DNA of 64,000 nt from Bacteroidales bacterium (GTDB taxonomy: Bacteria; Bacteroidota; Bacteroidia; Bacteroidales; ML635J-15), in NCBI GenBank assembly GCA_016937855.1, contig JAFGVU010000045.1, positions 1 to 64,000 of the forward strand, given 5' to 3'. The translations under genes and the position numbers were made by a program. Position 1 is the stretch's first letter, and the number at the start of each line of letters is the position of its first letter. Of this stretch, positions 39,935 through 50,245 are shown one piece after another. Under the pieces are notes generated by a model, which was not told the DNA's origin, did no database searches, and was given only the letters and a program-made list of their open reading frames with translations.

Positions 39935-42091
39935 TTATTCTTTTTCGGCCAGTTCAAAATCGATCTGTTTTTTTTGCAAGCTAACATTCGTTATAACAAC
40001 GCTAACAACAGCCCCAAGCTGGTACTTCTTCTTATTGTTTCGACCATAAATACAGTAGTCATCCTGATCATAAATATACATATCGTCGTTTAATGTACGC
40101 ATGTGTACAAGTCCTTCGCAAGCATTTTCTTTTAGTTGAACAAAAAATCCCCATTCGGTAACCCCCGAAATAACACCTTCAAATACTTGTCCTATTTTAT
40201 CTTGCAAGAACTCAACTTGTTTATACTTAATTGAGCTTCTCTCTGCCATCACAGCTTGTTGCTCCTGATATGAACAGTATTTGCATTTCGACTCTAAATT
40301 TGATGTGTCCGGATTACGTTTTTTTAGGTAATCAAACAATAGCCTATGAACTAACACGTCGGGATATCTACGAATAGGTGACGTAAAATGAGTGTAATAG
40401 TCAAATGCCAATCCATAGTGTCCTATATTTTTAGTTGTATAAACAGCTTTAGACATTGATCGTACGGCAAGGTTTTCGATTATATTCTGCTCGGGTTTAC
40501 CACTTACATTTTTGACAATTTCGTTCATCGACTTTGAAAGTGCTATATTATTTGATGTATCTATCTTATATCCAAAACGTGCGATAAAACCCGAAAAATT
40601 TTCGAGTTTTTCCATATTTGGCTCAGCATGAATTCGATATACAAAATCTTTAGGACTCTTGGCTGCCCCAATAAACTCGGCAACAGTTCTATTTGCCAGA
40701 AGCATAAACTCTTCGATAAGATTATTTGCTTCCTTCGACTCCTTAAAATATACTCCTGTTGGAATTGCATTTTCTCCTAAAATGAATTTTACTTCATCAT
40801 GTTCAAAATTAAATGCCCCTTTTTCGAGTCGCTTTTTTCGCAATATCTTCGCTAAATCGTTGATTATCAACAACTCTTTTGCCAAATCGCCGTTGCCAGT
40901 TTCAATCACTTGTTGTGCATCTTCGTAAGCAAATCGCCTATCAGAATTGATAATTGTTTTTTCGATTTTAAAACCAAGTACTTCGGCTTTATCATTCATC
41001 TCGAAAATAACTGAGAAACAAAGTTTATCCTCATTTGGTCGTAGTGAGCACAAAAAGTTTGATAATCTTTCGGGTAACATTGGTACAACTCTATCAACAA
41101 GATAAACTGAAGTCGCTCTATCGTATGCTTCTTTATCTAACTCTGTTCCTGGTAAAAGATAATGCGAAACATCGGCAATATGAACTCCAATACTATAATT
41201 ATTACTTTCAGTAAGTTCAAAAGAAATTGCGTCATCAAAATCCTTTGCATCTTCAGGATCAATAGTAAAAGTTAATACATCTCTATAATCGGTTCGTGTT
41301 TCATAATCAAATTGGGTAAACTCTTCTTTTATTTTGTTGGCAGCCTTCTCTATTTCGGGAGAAAACTTTGCAGGAAGACCAAACTCTGCCAAGATGGCAT
41401 GCATTTCAACCTCGTTATCACCTGGATTCCCAAGTATTTCGACAACTTTTCCTGTCGGATTTTTCGACTTCCGATGCCATTCTGTTATCTGAACAACGGC
41501 TTTTTCTCCATCCTTTGCTCCATTTAAACCATCTGCCGGAATAAAAATATCGAAAATCATTTTATAACTGTCCGGTATCAAAAATGCATAAGACCCCGAC
41601 TTTTCAATTGTACCAACAAATCTATCAGTTGAACGTTTTATTATTTCTACCACTTCGCCCTCAACTCTATTTCCACTGCGTTTTGCGTATAAACTAACTT
41701 TAACAGTATCTCTGTGCAAAGCTGTATTAAGATTAGCAAACGACACAAAAACATCTTCTGTTATATCGTCAGAAACGACAAACGCATTTCCGGTTTTATT
41801 TAAATCTATCTCACCTACAATAAAACCAACTTTTGACTTAAGTCTATATTTCCCTCTCGAAGTTTCCTTTAAACTACCCACATTAGTTAACTCATCAAGA
41901 ACTTTAGAAATCATGGCTCTTTGAGCCGACTCGGTAATGTTTAACAGTGACGAAAGCTGTTTGTAATTATATTCCTTTTGCGGACTAGACGAAAAAACAC
42001 TTAAAATCTTTGCTGTTAATGTTTTCTTATTTAAGCCCTTATCATTTGTGCTATGTGTTTTGTTTTTTCTTTTACTCATTTTTTTTGGCAT
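39935..42091 (-). CDS. rnr: Ribonuclease R
   Basis: TIDPEDAKDFDDAIS, HIADVSHYL, YTHFTSPIRRYPDVLVHR; C-terminal S1 domain. Confidence 0.96.
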   Translation of the reverse strand: MPKKMSKRKNKTHSTNDKGLNKKTLTAKILSVFSSSPQKEYNYKQLSSLLNITESAQRAMISKVLDELTNVGSLKETSRGKYRLKSKVGFIVGEIDLNKTGNAFVVSDDITEDVFVSFANLNTALHRDTVKVSLYAKRSGNRVEGEVVEIIKRSTDRFVGTIEKSGSYAFLIPDSYKMIFDIFIPADGLNGAKDGEKAVVQITEWHRKSKNPTGKVVEILGNPGDNEVEMHAILAEFGLPAKFSPEIEKAANKIKEEFTQFDYETRTDYRDVLTFTIDPEDAKDFDDAISFELTESNNYSIGVHIADVSHYLLPGTELDKEAYDRATSVYLVDRVVPMLPERLSNFLCSLRPNEDKLCFSVIFEMNDKAEVLGFKIEKTIINSDRRFAYEDAQQVIETGNGDLAKELLIINDLAKILRKKRLEKGAFNFEHDEVKFILGENAIPTGVYFKESKEANNLIEEFMLLANRTVAEFIGAAKSPKDFVYRIHAEPNMEKLENFSGFIARFGYKIDTSNNIALSKSMNEIVKNVSGKPEQNIIENLAVRSMSKAVYTTKNIGHYGLAFDYYTHFTSPIRRYPDVLVHRLLFDYLKKRNPDTSNLESKCKYCSYQEQQAVMAERSSIKYKQVEFLQDKIGQVFEGVISGVTEWGFFVQLKENACEGLVHMRTLNDDMYIYDQDDYCIYGRNNKKKYQLGAVVSVVITNVSLQKKQIDFELAEKE

Positions 42092-42209
42092 TATGTTTGT
42101 TTAAAATAAATTTCAAAATATATTTTTAATAAAAGTATTGAAATTATAATAAAAAAACGTATTTTTAACAAATATTTTAAAATTAGTAACCAAATTAAAT
42201 TTTATTACC

Positions 42210-42794
42210 ATGAAGACAATTACAAAAAGCATTTTAATCGTAGCTGTACTAAGTTCAGCAATAGCATTTTCTTCTTGCAAAAAGAACAAAGACGTTATCA
42301 GACCAGACAAAGACGCTAAAGAAATTATCATTCCTTGTAAAGATGAAGGTCGTTCAGACAAGAATTTCTTTAGAGCTGATGCTCAATCAACATCTCAAGA
42401 CATGAGTCTTTCAAGAGAAAAAGCTTTAACTATGGCAAAACAGCGTGTTGCCGGTTTAATTAATACCAAAATCAAATCTGTTACCGATCGTTATGTAAAT
42501 GAAACAGAAGTTGGAGCAAATTCTGATTTTGAGCAAAAATTTGAGAATTTAACTAGAGAAGTTGTCAATCAGACTTTAGTTGACATTGCAATTGTTTGCG
42601 AAAAGAATTTTCAGGAAGCAACCGGAAAATACACAACCTACATTGCAATTGAAATTAGCAAAGATGCTATGTTAAACGGAATCAACGGAGGTATTTCAAA
42701 AGACCAAAAATTAAGAGTCGATTATGACAAAATGAAATTCGAGCAAATTTTCAACGAAGAAATGGAAAAAATAGGAAACGAAGCCGGATACTAA
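42210..42794 (+). CDS. Putative lipoprotein (LPP20-like)
   Basis: Lipobox IAFSSC; EKALTMAKQRVAGLI... Confidence 0.7.
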   Translation: MKTITKSILIVAVLSSAIAFSSCKKNKDVIRPDKDAKEIIIPCKDEGRSDKNFFRADAQSTSQDMSLSREKALTMAKQRVAGLINTKIKSVTDRYVNETEVGANSDFEQKFENLTREVVNQTLVDIAIVCEKNFQEATGKYTTYIAIEISKDAMLNGINGGISKDQKLRVDYDKMKFEQIFNEEMEKIGNEAGY

Positions 42795-42818
42795 GAATCT
42801 AAAAATACTTATACAAAA

Positions 42819-42846
42819 ACCGTGGTTGTGATCACGGTTTTTTTTT
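42819..42846 (+). terminator. Intrinsic terminator
   Basis: ACCGTG-gttgtga-TCACGGT hairpin followed by T run. Confidence 0.8.
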
Positions 42847-42893
42847 ACCTTTATTCTGCTCACTAAACATATTTGTTATAAGTTTTAATTATG

Positions 42894-42901
42894 TATATTT
42901 G
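42894..42901 (+). promoter_or_regulatory. TATATTTG -7 element upstream of rsfS
   Basis: TTTG at 42872 about 19 bp upstream; matches the TTTG-N~19-TAnnTTTG consensus. Confidence 0.6.
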
Positions 42902-42918
42902 CAAAAAATTATTTATAT

Positions 42919-43290
42919 ATGGTAAAACGTGGGACAAAACAAGAAACAGCAATACTCTTAAAAACAATTAACAACGCTATACTTGAAAAAAAAGGTGACG
43001 AACTACTTAATCTCGATCTAACTAAAATAGATAATGCAGTTGCAGCGCACTTTGTTATTTGCCATGGAAACTCATCAACCCAAGTAAAATCAATAGCAGA
43101 CTTTGTCGAAAAAATGGTTAGAGACAATGTAAATGAGAAACCATGGAAAAAAGAAGGTTACGAAAACAGCGAATGGATTTTACTTGATTATGTTGATGTT
43201 GTTGTTCACATTTTTCAAGCTCCAGCGAGAGAATTTTATAAATTAGAGAAGCTTTGGGCAGATGCTAAAACAGTATTAATAAACAATTAA
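42919..43290 (+). CDS. rsfS: Ribosome silencing factor
   Basis: HFVICHGNSSTQVKSIAD; WILLDYVDVVVHIF. Confidence 0.93.
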   Translation: MVKRGTKQETAILLKTINNAILEKKGDELLNLDLTKIDNAVAAHFVICHGNSSTQVKSIADFVEKMVRDNVNEKPWKKEGYENSEWILLDYVDVVVHIFQAPAREFYKLEKLWADAKTVLINN

Positions 43291-43348
43291 CAGTTTTGTC
43301 CGAACAAAGTAATTAGAAAAAAGGTTAAAAGCAATTACAGATTAAACA

Positions 43349-45361
43349 ATGGAAGAAAAAAAAGGATTTGAAAATAAAAAGCCACCCCAAAAGCCTAAAA
43401 TGCCGGGTGGAGCACCGGATAATAAAAATCGTATTTGGATTTATATAGTTCTATTTGGTGTTTTTTTAGTTTTTTCGTTTATCGATTTTGGAGGATCTTC
43501 AAAAGAAATTACACGTGAACGGTTTGAGAACGATCTTTTAGTTAACAAGAATGTCGAAAAAGTAATTATCGTCAACAAAGAAAGAGTTGATGTTTTTATA
43601 AAACCCGACCTTCTTGAAAGCGAAAAATTTAACGACATTAAAAATTCCGGACCATTGGGTTTTTCCTCAAACAAAGGGCCTCATTATCATTTTACAATTG
43701 GCGATGTAGAAACCTTTGAAAGACAATTTAAAGAAGCTCAAGAAGGATTTTCACCCGAAGAACAAATAATGACTCAATACAAAACCGAACACAATTACAT
43801 GGGTGAGATTCTTAGCTGGGTTTTACCTATTGCATTATTGTTTGGACTTTGGTATTTTATTTTCAAAAGAATGAGTGGTGGTGGTGCCGGAGGAAATCAA
43901 ATTTTCAATATTGGCAAATCAAAAGCACAAGTATTTGACAAAGAAAAACGTGTTAAGGTTAACTTTAATGACGTTGCCGGACTAGAAGAAGCCAAAGTAG
44001 AGATTATGGAGATTGTCGATTTCTTAAAAAACCCCGGTAAATACACAAAATTGGGTGGTAAAATACCAAAAGGTGCTCTACTTGTTGGTCCTCCCGGTAC
44101 AGGAAAGACTTTACTTGCAAAAGCAGTAGCTGGAGAAGCCGACGTGCCATTTTTCTCACTAAGCGGTAGCGATTTTGTCGAGATGTTTGTTGGCGTTGGT
44201 GCTTCAAGAGTTCGCGATTTATTTAAACAAGCAAAATCAAAATCACCATGCATTATTTTTATTGACGAGATTGATGCTATTGGTAGAGCAAGAGGTAGAA
44301 ATCCGAATTTTAACTCTAATGACGAAAGAGAAAATACTCTTAATCAACTTTTGACAGAAATGGATGGATTTGACACAAATAGTGGAGTAATTTTACTTGC
44401 TGCTACTAATCGTGCCGACATTCTTGACAAAGCACTTATGAGAGCCGGACGTTTTGACCGTCAAATTCATCTCGAACTTCCCGACATTATTGAACGTGAA
44501 GCTATTTTTAGAGTTCATACTAAACCTTTAAAAATGTCAAAAGAGGTACTAATTGAGTTTCTAGCAAAACAAACTCCGGGATTTAGTGGTGCCGACATTG
44601 CTAATGTATGTAACGAAGCTGCTCTTATTGCTGCCAGAAAAAATAAAAAAAGTATTGAAAAGCAAGACTTTCTTGATGCCGTTGATAGAATTATTGGTGG
44701 ACTCGAACGAAAAAGCAAGATTATTTCTGCTGACGAAAAGAAAACCATTGCATTTCATGAAGCTGGTCACGCAACTGTTAGTTGGTTGCTCGAACATGCA
44801 AACCCATTACTAAAAGTAACCATTATTCCTCGAGGAAGAGCACTTGGCGCAGCATGGTATCTCCCCGAAGAAAGATCCATTACCACAAAAGAACAACTTC
44901 TTGACGAGATGTGTTCGGCTCTTGGTGGAAGAGCAAGCGAAGAAATTGTTTTTGGAAAAGTCTCTACCGGTGCTCTTAACGACTTAGAAAAAGTCACAAA
45001 ACAGGCTATTGCCATGGTTAGCTTTTTTGGAATGAGCGAAAAAGTGGGAACACTATCTTATTACGACTCAACAGGACAAAACGAATATGGTTTCACTAAA
45101 CCTTATAGCGAAAAAACAGCCGAACTTATCGACGGTGAAATTAAAAGTATAGTTGAAGATCAATACAAAAAAGCTAAAAAAGTCCTATCCGACAATATGG
45201 AAGGTCTTACTAAATTAGCCGAAACTTTGCTTGTTAAAGAAGTAATATTTAGCGACGACTTAGAACGCATATTCGGAAAAAGACCATGGTCAAAAGAATC
45301 GGACGAAGAACAGAAAAAACCAGAAACAGAGTCGAACGAAGAAGTAGAAAATGATGAATAA
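43349..45361 (+). CDS. ftsH: ATP-dependent zinc metalloprotease FtsH
   Basis: [29 protein letters not shown]. Confidence 0.97.
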   Translation: MEEKKGFENKKPPQKPKMPGGAPDNKNRIWIYIVLFGVFLVFSFIDFGGSSKEITRERFENDLLVNKNVEKVIIVNKERVDVFIKPDLLESEKFNDIKNSGPLGFSSNKGPHYHFTIGDVETFERQFKEAQEGFSPEEQIMTQYKTEHNYMGEILSWVLPIALLFGLWYFIFKRMSGGGAGGNQIFNIGKSKAQVFDKEKRVKVNFNDVAGLEEAKVEIMEIVDFLKNPGKYTKLGGKIPKGALLVGPPGTGKTLLAKAVAGEADVPFFSLSGSDFVEMFVGVGASRVRDLFKQAKSKSPCIIFIDEIDAIGRARGRNPNFNSNDERENTLNQLLTEMDGFDTNSGVILLAATNRADILDKALMRAGRFDRQIHLELPDIIEREAIFRVHTKPLKMSKEVLIEFLAKQTPGFSGADIANVCNEAALIAARKNKKSIEKQDFLDAVDRIIGGLERKSKIISADEKKTIAFHEAGHATVSWLLEHANPLLKVTIIPRGRALGAAWYLPEERSITTKEQLLDEMCSALGGRASEEIVFGKVSTGALNDLEKVTKQAIAMVSFFGMSEKVGTLSYYDSTGQNEYGFTKPYSEKTAELIDGEIKSIVEDQYKKAKKVLSDNMEGLTKLAETLLVKEVIFSDDLERIFGKRPWSKESDEEQKKPETESNEEVENDE

Positions 45362-45581
45362 CACTAACGAAAATCTTGAACTGGTTTACGCTACCGGAAC
45401 AGAATATTTGGCAGAGTTACTAAAACAAATACTCGAAGAAAACAATATTACTGCTCTAGTTATTAATAGACAAGACTCTTCATACCATTTTGGTGATATA
45501 GAAGTATATGTTAATGCCGAAGATTTGTTTAGGGCAAAAGAGATATGTGAAGAATTTGAAAACAACACACAAATTGAATAA
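45351..45581 (+). CDS. DUF2007 domain-containing protein
   Basis: 76 aa; LVYATGTEYLAELLKQILEENNITALVINRQDSSY. Confidence 0.8.
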   Translation: MMNNTNENLELVYATGTEYLAELLKQILEENNITALVINRQDSSYHFGDIEVYVNAEDLFRAKEICEEFENNTQIE

Positions 45582-46413
45582 TTTTTTAAAAAGAACTGTT
45601 ACCGGGAGCCTGATTGTACTAGCAACTTCGGTGCTAATACTGACTAATGAATGGACTTTTTTCAGCTTTATCCTCATTGCAGCTATTTGGTTGAGCATAG
45701 AATTTATAAGGATTACCAAAAACGACAACAATAAACCTGCTGTTTTTCTCACAGTATTTTCTGGAATAATTATTCTATCAATTGTTTTCTTTACTACTAA
45801 ATTTGAATTTAATCCTGCATTTTATTGGCTAATTCCAATACCCATTTTAATTCTATTCATTAAAGAATTATTTTCCAATAATAAAACGCCAATGAGAAAT
45901 ATTGCCATATCAGTATTTTCATTAGTGTATATTATTTTACCATTAGCTTTATCGATATTACTTGTAACAGGAAATTACTTATATTTTCAGGATAGCACAA
46001 ATTCATTTACTCCAACAACACTAATGGGAATACTTGTATTGATATGGGTTTATGATAGCATGGCATACTGTGTTGGAGTACCTCTTGGACGTCATAGATT
46101 ATTTGAACGTGTTTCTCCCAAAAAATCTTGGGAAGGAACAATTGGAGGCGCGATACTTACTTTAGTTGCCGGATATTATATCAACTTGTTATTTCCAATA
46201 ATGTCGCAAGCTGATTGGTTAGTTGTAACTGGCTTAGTAGTTGTTTTTGGAACCTTTGGCGACTTAATAGAATCGCAATTTAAACGTAGCATTGCAATTA
46301 AAGATTCCGGCGATTCTTTGCCAGGACACGGAGGGTTGTTAGACCGATTCGACAGTTTTATCTTTACAGTACCTTGGGTTTGGATTTATCTAATTGTCAG
46401 GAGTAGCTTATAA
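45574..46413 (+). CDS. cdsA: Phosphatidate cytidylyltransferase
   Basis: SPKKSWEGTIGGA and FGTFGDLIESQFKRSIAIKDSGDSLPGHGGLLDRFDS; TTG 45574 preferred over ORF-track 45508. Confidence 0.92.
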   Translation: MNNFLKRTVTGSLIVLATSVLILTNEWTFFSFILIAAIWLSIEFIRITKNDNNKPAVFLTVFSGIIILSIVFFTTKFEFNPAFYWLIPIPILILFIKELFSNNKTPMRNIAISVFSLVYIILPLALSILLVTGNYLYFQDSTNSFTPTTLMGILVLIWVYDSMAYCVGVPLGRHRLFERVSPKKSWEGTIGGAILTLVAGYYINLLFPIMSQADWLVVTGLVVVFGTFGDLIESQFKRSIAIKDSGDSLPGHGGLLDRFDSFIFTVPWVWIYLIVRSSL

Positions 46414-46644
46414 AACAATTTCTGTTTTAACTGTACAAATTCCACCAGCCGCATAGCGGTGACTTTGATTACAATCCTTCGCGTTCTGAACGCAGTTCCG
46501 ACTGCTCAAGCCTTTCCTGTTTTTAGTGTTTTGCTACAAAAGTAGCGAGGGTGCAGAATCAGCCAACTGGATGTTCGAGGACACTCGTAAAGACGGTGCT
46601 AAAGCCGTTGGTGGTAAAAAAAATCAAAGTGAGGCAATACTTGT

Positions 46645-46686
46645 ACTGAACTCCGATATCTGTCGAAGTCGAAGTAAGTGCCGAAC
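46645..46686. repeat. Intergenic REP-like repeat (inverted relative of 11616-11667)
   Basis: gaactccgatatctgtcgaagtcgaagtaagtgccgaac; ends match GTTCGGCACTT / CGGAGTT. Confidence 0.5.
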
Positions 46687-46714
46687 GAAAAATCACTACT
46701 GGAAAATCTCAGTC

Positions 46715-47743
46715 TTATTTATCCTTTAGTTTTCTCTCTAATTCGTCAATTCGTTTCACAATTTTATCGAGGTTTTTAAAATGAACATAAGCACGGTGAT
46801 ATTCTCTTAAATCAAAAGCCGGTGCACCCATCAAGATACTGTTTTCTGTTTTAATGTTATTTGCTATTCCTGACTGCGCCGACATTTTTGTTCCATTTGC
46901 GATTTTCACATGCGGTCCTATACCGACCTGTCCGCCAAACATGCAATTATCTCCAATTTTAGCAGTTCCTGCTATCCCCGATTGAGCCGCGATTACGGTA
47001 TTTGATCCTATTTCGACATTATGAGCAACATGATTATGATTATCTAATTTAACTCCTTTTCGGATAATTGTTGAACCCATTGTTGCTCTATCAATTGTAA
47101 CAAGAGCTCCGAGCTCAACATTATCTTCAATTATGACGTTTCCAATTTGAGCAATTTTAACAAACGCATCGTTACCGTTTGGAGCAAACCCAAAACCATC
47201 TGCACCAATAACACTACCGGAGTGTATTGTACAATCCTTACCAATAATCGTATTGTAATAAATCTTAACTCCGGGGTGTATTACAGTATTTTCTCCAATT
47301 TTTACATTATTACCAATATAAGCTCCCGGATAAATTTGAACATTGTCACCAACTTCGGCATCTTTTCCAATATAAGCAAATGCACCTATATAAACATTCT
47401 TTCCAATTTTGGCTTTTTTATGAATAAAAGAATTCTTTTCAATTCCGACAGGTTTATCTATCATCGAATTATAAACAGCAAGCAATTGGGCAATTGCTTT
47501 ATATGAATCTTGCACTCTGATAAGTGTACAACTAATTTTTTTTTGAGCGACAAAATCATAATTTACCAAAACAACTGATGCTTCAGTTTCGTAAATATAG
47601 TTTGTATATTTTGGATTTGCCAAGAATGACAATGAACCTGGTTTTCCTTCTTCAATTTTTGAAAAGCAATTAACGATAACGCTAGCGTCTCCATCAACTT
47701 TACCTAGTAACAATTCTGCAATTTGACCTGCTGTAAACTCCAT
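46715..47743 (-). CDS. lpxD: UDP-3-O-(3-hydroxymyristoyl)glucosamine N-acyltransferase
   Basis: Hexapeptide repeats; [38 protein letters not shown]. Confidence 0.95.
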   Translation of the reverse strand: MEFTAGQIAELLLGKVDGDASVIVNCFSKIEEGKPGSLSFLANPKYTNYIYETEASVVLVNYDFVAQKKISCTLIRVQDSYKAIAQLLAVYNSMIDKPVGIEKNSFIHKKAKIGKNVYIGAFAYIGKDAEVGDNVQIYPGAYIGNNVKIGENTVIHPGVKIYYNTIIGKDCTIHSGSVIGADGFGFAPNGNDAFVKIAQIGNVIIEDNVELGALVTIDRATMGSTIIRKGVKLDNHNHVAHNVEIGSNTVIAAQSGIAGTAKIGDNCMFGGQVGIGPHVKIANGTKMSAQSGIANNIKTENSILMGAPAFDLREYHRAYVHFKNLDKIVKRIDELERKLKDK

Positions 47744-47746
47744 TTA

Positions 47747-48973
47747 TTATCTATTTGAATTAATAATTTTTTCCGGACCACAAACATAATATTTTTTGAC
47801 GACTTTACTTAAAACGGACAGATTTAACATATCAGAAGCTTCTGCTATATCGAGCAGCTTATCGCCATAAAGGATATTAATTCTTTCATCTATATCACTA
47901 TAGGCATTATTTGAGATTTCTCCGCTATAGACATAAAAATCAATATTTTGAGAATTGATATTAAGCTCTTTTATTGCCTGTTGCTTAATGTTCTCAATAA
48001 AAGTATCAAGAAATGGCTCTTTTCTGACAATTATTTTTGGCAAATCGCGGTTAAGCACAGACTTTGATAAATGGGCTAGTATCTTATCCTTTGAATAAAT
48101 ATTTTGTTTCAGTAAACTAATAATATCATAATCGTCGAGCATGTAAAAATTTTGAATTACTTCTTTTTGGTTGGACAAATATCTCCTTTTAAGAAAAAAC
48201 TCAAGATGTTGGTTATCAACGAGAATTTCATCTCTTTCGTAAAGATGTTTTAGTCGCTCCAGCAATTTAACAAGCAAAACCTCTCCAACTAAAACCGTTT
48301 TATGGAGATAAACTTGCCAATACATAAGTCTTCGTGCAACTAAAAACTTTTCGATACTATAAATACCCTTAGCTTCGACCACTAAATTATCATCAACAAC
48401 TTGAAGCATTTTGATAATTCGTTCAGAGCCAACTATTCCTTCACTTACCCCTGTATAAAAACTATCTCTTCTAAGATAGTCGAGTCTATCCATATCAAGT
48501 TGCCCTGATATAAGCTGATGTAAGAATTTTTTTTGATATTCGTTTTTAAAGATTTTTATAGCTAAATCCAGTTTTCCATTAAACTCATAGTTTAATTCTT
48601 CCATAAACATCAACGAAAGCGCTTCGTGTGGTAATTCAGGAATAATACAACTTTCTAATGCATGAGAAAAAGGACCGTGTCCAATATCATGAAGTAAAAT
48701 TGCTGCCATTGCTGCCTCTGCCTCATCGTTTGTAATAACGTGACCTTTGCTCCTAATAACATCTATGGCAATACTCATTAGATGCATTGTTCCGAGGGCA
48801 TGATGAAAACGTGTGTGAACAGCTCCCGGATATACCAAATATGTAAGCCCTAATTGCTTAATCCTACGTAATCTCTGAAAATATTTATGTTCAATAATGT
48901 CATAAATCAATCCTGCTGGAATATTTATAAAACCATATACCGGATCATTTACTATTTTTTTCTTTTTAGACAT
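47747..48973 (-). CDS. HD domain-containing phosphohydrolase (dNTPase-like)
   Basis: RFHHALGTMHL, LLHDIGHGPFSHALE. Confidence 0.9.
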   Translation of the reverse strand: MSKKKKIVNDPVYGFINIPAGLIYDIIEHKYFQRLRRIKQLGLTYLVYPGAVHTRFHHALGTMHLMSIAIDVIRSKGHVITNDEAEAAMAAILLHDIGHGPFSHALESCIIPELPHEALSLMFMEELNYEFNGKLDLAIKIFKNEYQKKFLHQLISGQLDMDRLDYLRRDSFYTGVSEGIVGSERIIKMLQVVDDNLVVEAKGIYSIEKFLVARRLMYWQVYLHKTVLVGEVLLVKLLERLKHLYERDEILVDNQHLEFFLKRRYLSNQKEVIQNFYMLDDYDIISLLKQNIYSKDKILAHLSKSVLNRDLPKIIVRKEPFLDTFIENIKQQAIKELNINSQNIDFYVYSGEISNNAYSDIDERINILYGDKLLDIAEASDMLNLSVLSKVVKKYYVCGPEKIINSNR

Positions 48974-49133
48974 TTATGAATAATTATTGTTTGCAAAAAT
49001 AAGAATAAAGAAACATTTATGTCGGATAAAAAATAAAAAAAATCATGTAACTATTCTGGGGCTACTAAACCTTTAGGTCGATCATCCTTTTGTATTTTAC
49101 CCGATTAAGTATTAAAATTTAAACTCCGATTAC

Positions 49134-49182
49134 GCATTAGGATACTAATCTAAGTCAATCTATCATTTTATATTTGTAATCG
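49134..49182 (+). repeat. Dispersed intergenic repeat copy B
   Basis: gcattaggatactaatctaagtcaatctatcattttatatttgtaatcg, matches 35782-35831. Confidence 0.55.
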
Positions 49183-49232
49183 TGAGTTTAACCCAGCTAA
49201 ATATTTACAAAAACATTTACAAACGAGAACAA

Positions 49233-50171
49233 CTACTCTCCTCCCTCCTTTAATCTGTGTTTATCGTCATCATCCATAATTATGTTTAGATACGACTTAT
49301 ATCGCCACCATGCAATTTCACCAGACTCAACAGCATCTTTAACAGCACAGTCGGGCTCGTTTAAATGGTTACAGTTGTAATATTTGCAGTCTTTTGCAAA
49401 ATTAAAAAACTCAGGATAATAATGATATATTTCTTCTTTTTTTAAATCAACTAATCCAAAGGCCTTAATTCCGGGAGTGTCAATTATCCATGCATCAAAT
49501 GAGAGTTTGTGCATTTTTGCAAAAGTTGTAGTATGTTTTCCAGTATGATGAGCATCTGAAATATCACCAATTTTAAGATTAAGTCCGGGAGAGACGCAGT
49601 TAACAAGCGACGATTTGCCAACCCCGCTTTGTCCGGCAATAAGACTTGTTTTACCAACTAAAACCGATTTTAGCTCTTCAATTCCAAGATTATTTTTTAT
49701 TGATGTTGCAATTACGCGATATCCGATATCAGCGTAAACAGCCATAATTTCAGCCAACTTAGGATACTCATCCTGACTATAAATATCTGCTTTATTAAAT
49801 ATTATAATTGTGGGTATGCTATACGATTCGGCAGAGACCAAAAATCTATCAAGAAATGTTGTGGTAGTTTCAGGATTTCGCAGGGTAAAAACAAAAATTG
49901 CCTGATCGATATTTGAAGCAATTACGTGTGAGTGTTTCGACAAATTTGTTGAGCGTCTGATTATACAATTTCTACGTTGATGTATTTTGGTGATAACACC
50001 GGTGTTAGCGTCAATCATTTGTATGTCAACCTCATCACCCACTGCAACAGGATTAGTGCTGCGATAACCTTTAAGTCTGAGTTTTCCTCTGATATTACAG
50101 AAAATCTCAGCACTATCGGTTTTTACGACATATCCCGATCCTGTTGATTGTATAACTTTAGCTGTTAGCAT
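49233..50171 (-). CDS. rsgA: Ribosome small subunit-dependent GTPase A
   Basis: LIAGQSGVGKSSLVN, circularly permuted GTPase, zinc site CKYYNCNHLNEPDCAV; start trimmed to MLTAKVIQ. Confidence 0.95.
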   Translation of the reverse strand: MLTAKVIQSTGSGYVVKTDSAEIFCNIRGKLRLKGYRSTNPVAVGDEVDIQMIDANTGVITKIHQRRNCIIRRSTNLSKHSHVIASNIDQAIFVFTLRNPETTTTFLDRFLVSAESYSIPTIIIFNKADIYSQDEYPKLAEIMAVYADIGYRVIATSIKNNLGIEELKSVLVGKTSLIAGQSGVGKSSLVNCVSPGLNLKIGDISDAHHTGKHTTTFAKMHKLSFDAWIIDTPGIKAFGLVDLKKEEIYHYYPEFFNFAKDCKYYNCNHLNEPDCAVKDAVESGEIAWWRYKSYLNIIMDDDDKHRLKEGGE

Positions 50172-50245
50172 AAAACAAATGCAAAGATAATTCATTTAAG
50201 GAAATATCTTTGCATTATAAATAATTATCCACGACTAGCTAGTTT

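Noticed and set aside
43897-45015. Antisense ORFs within ftsH
   Set aside because: Typical codon-bias shadow ORFs; no independent support.
46526-46729. 67-aa plus-strand ORF in the cdsA-lpxD gap
   Set aside because: Overlaps palindromic repeat sequence; no start context or family resemblance.
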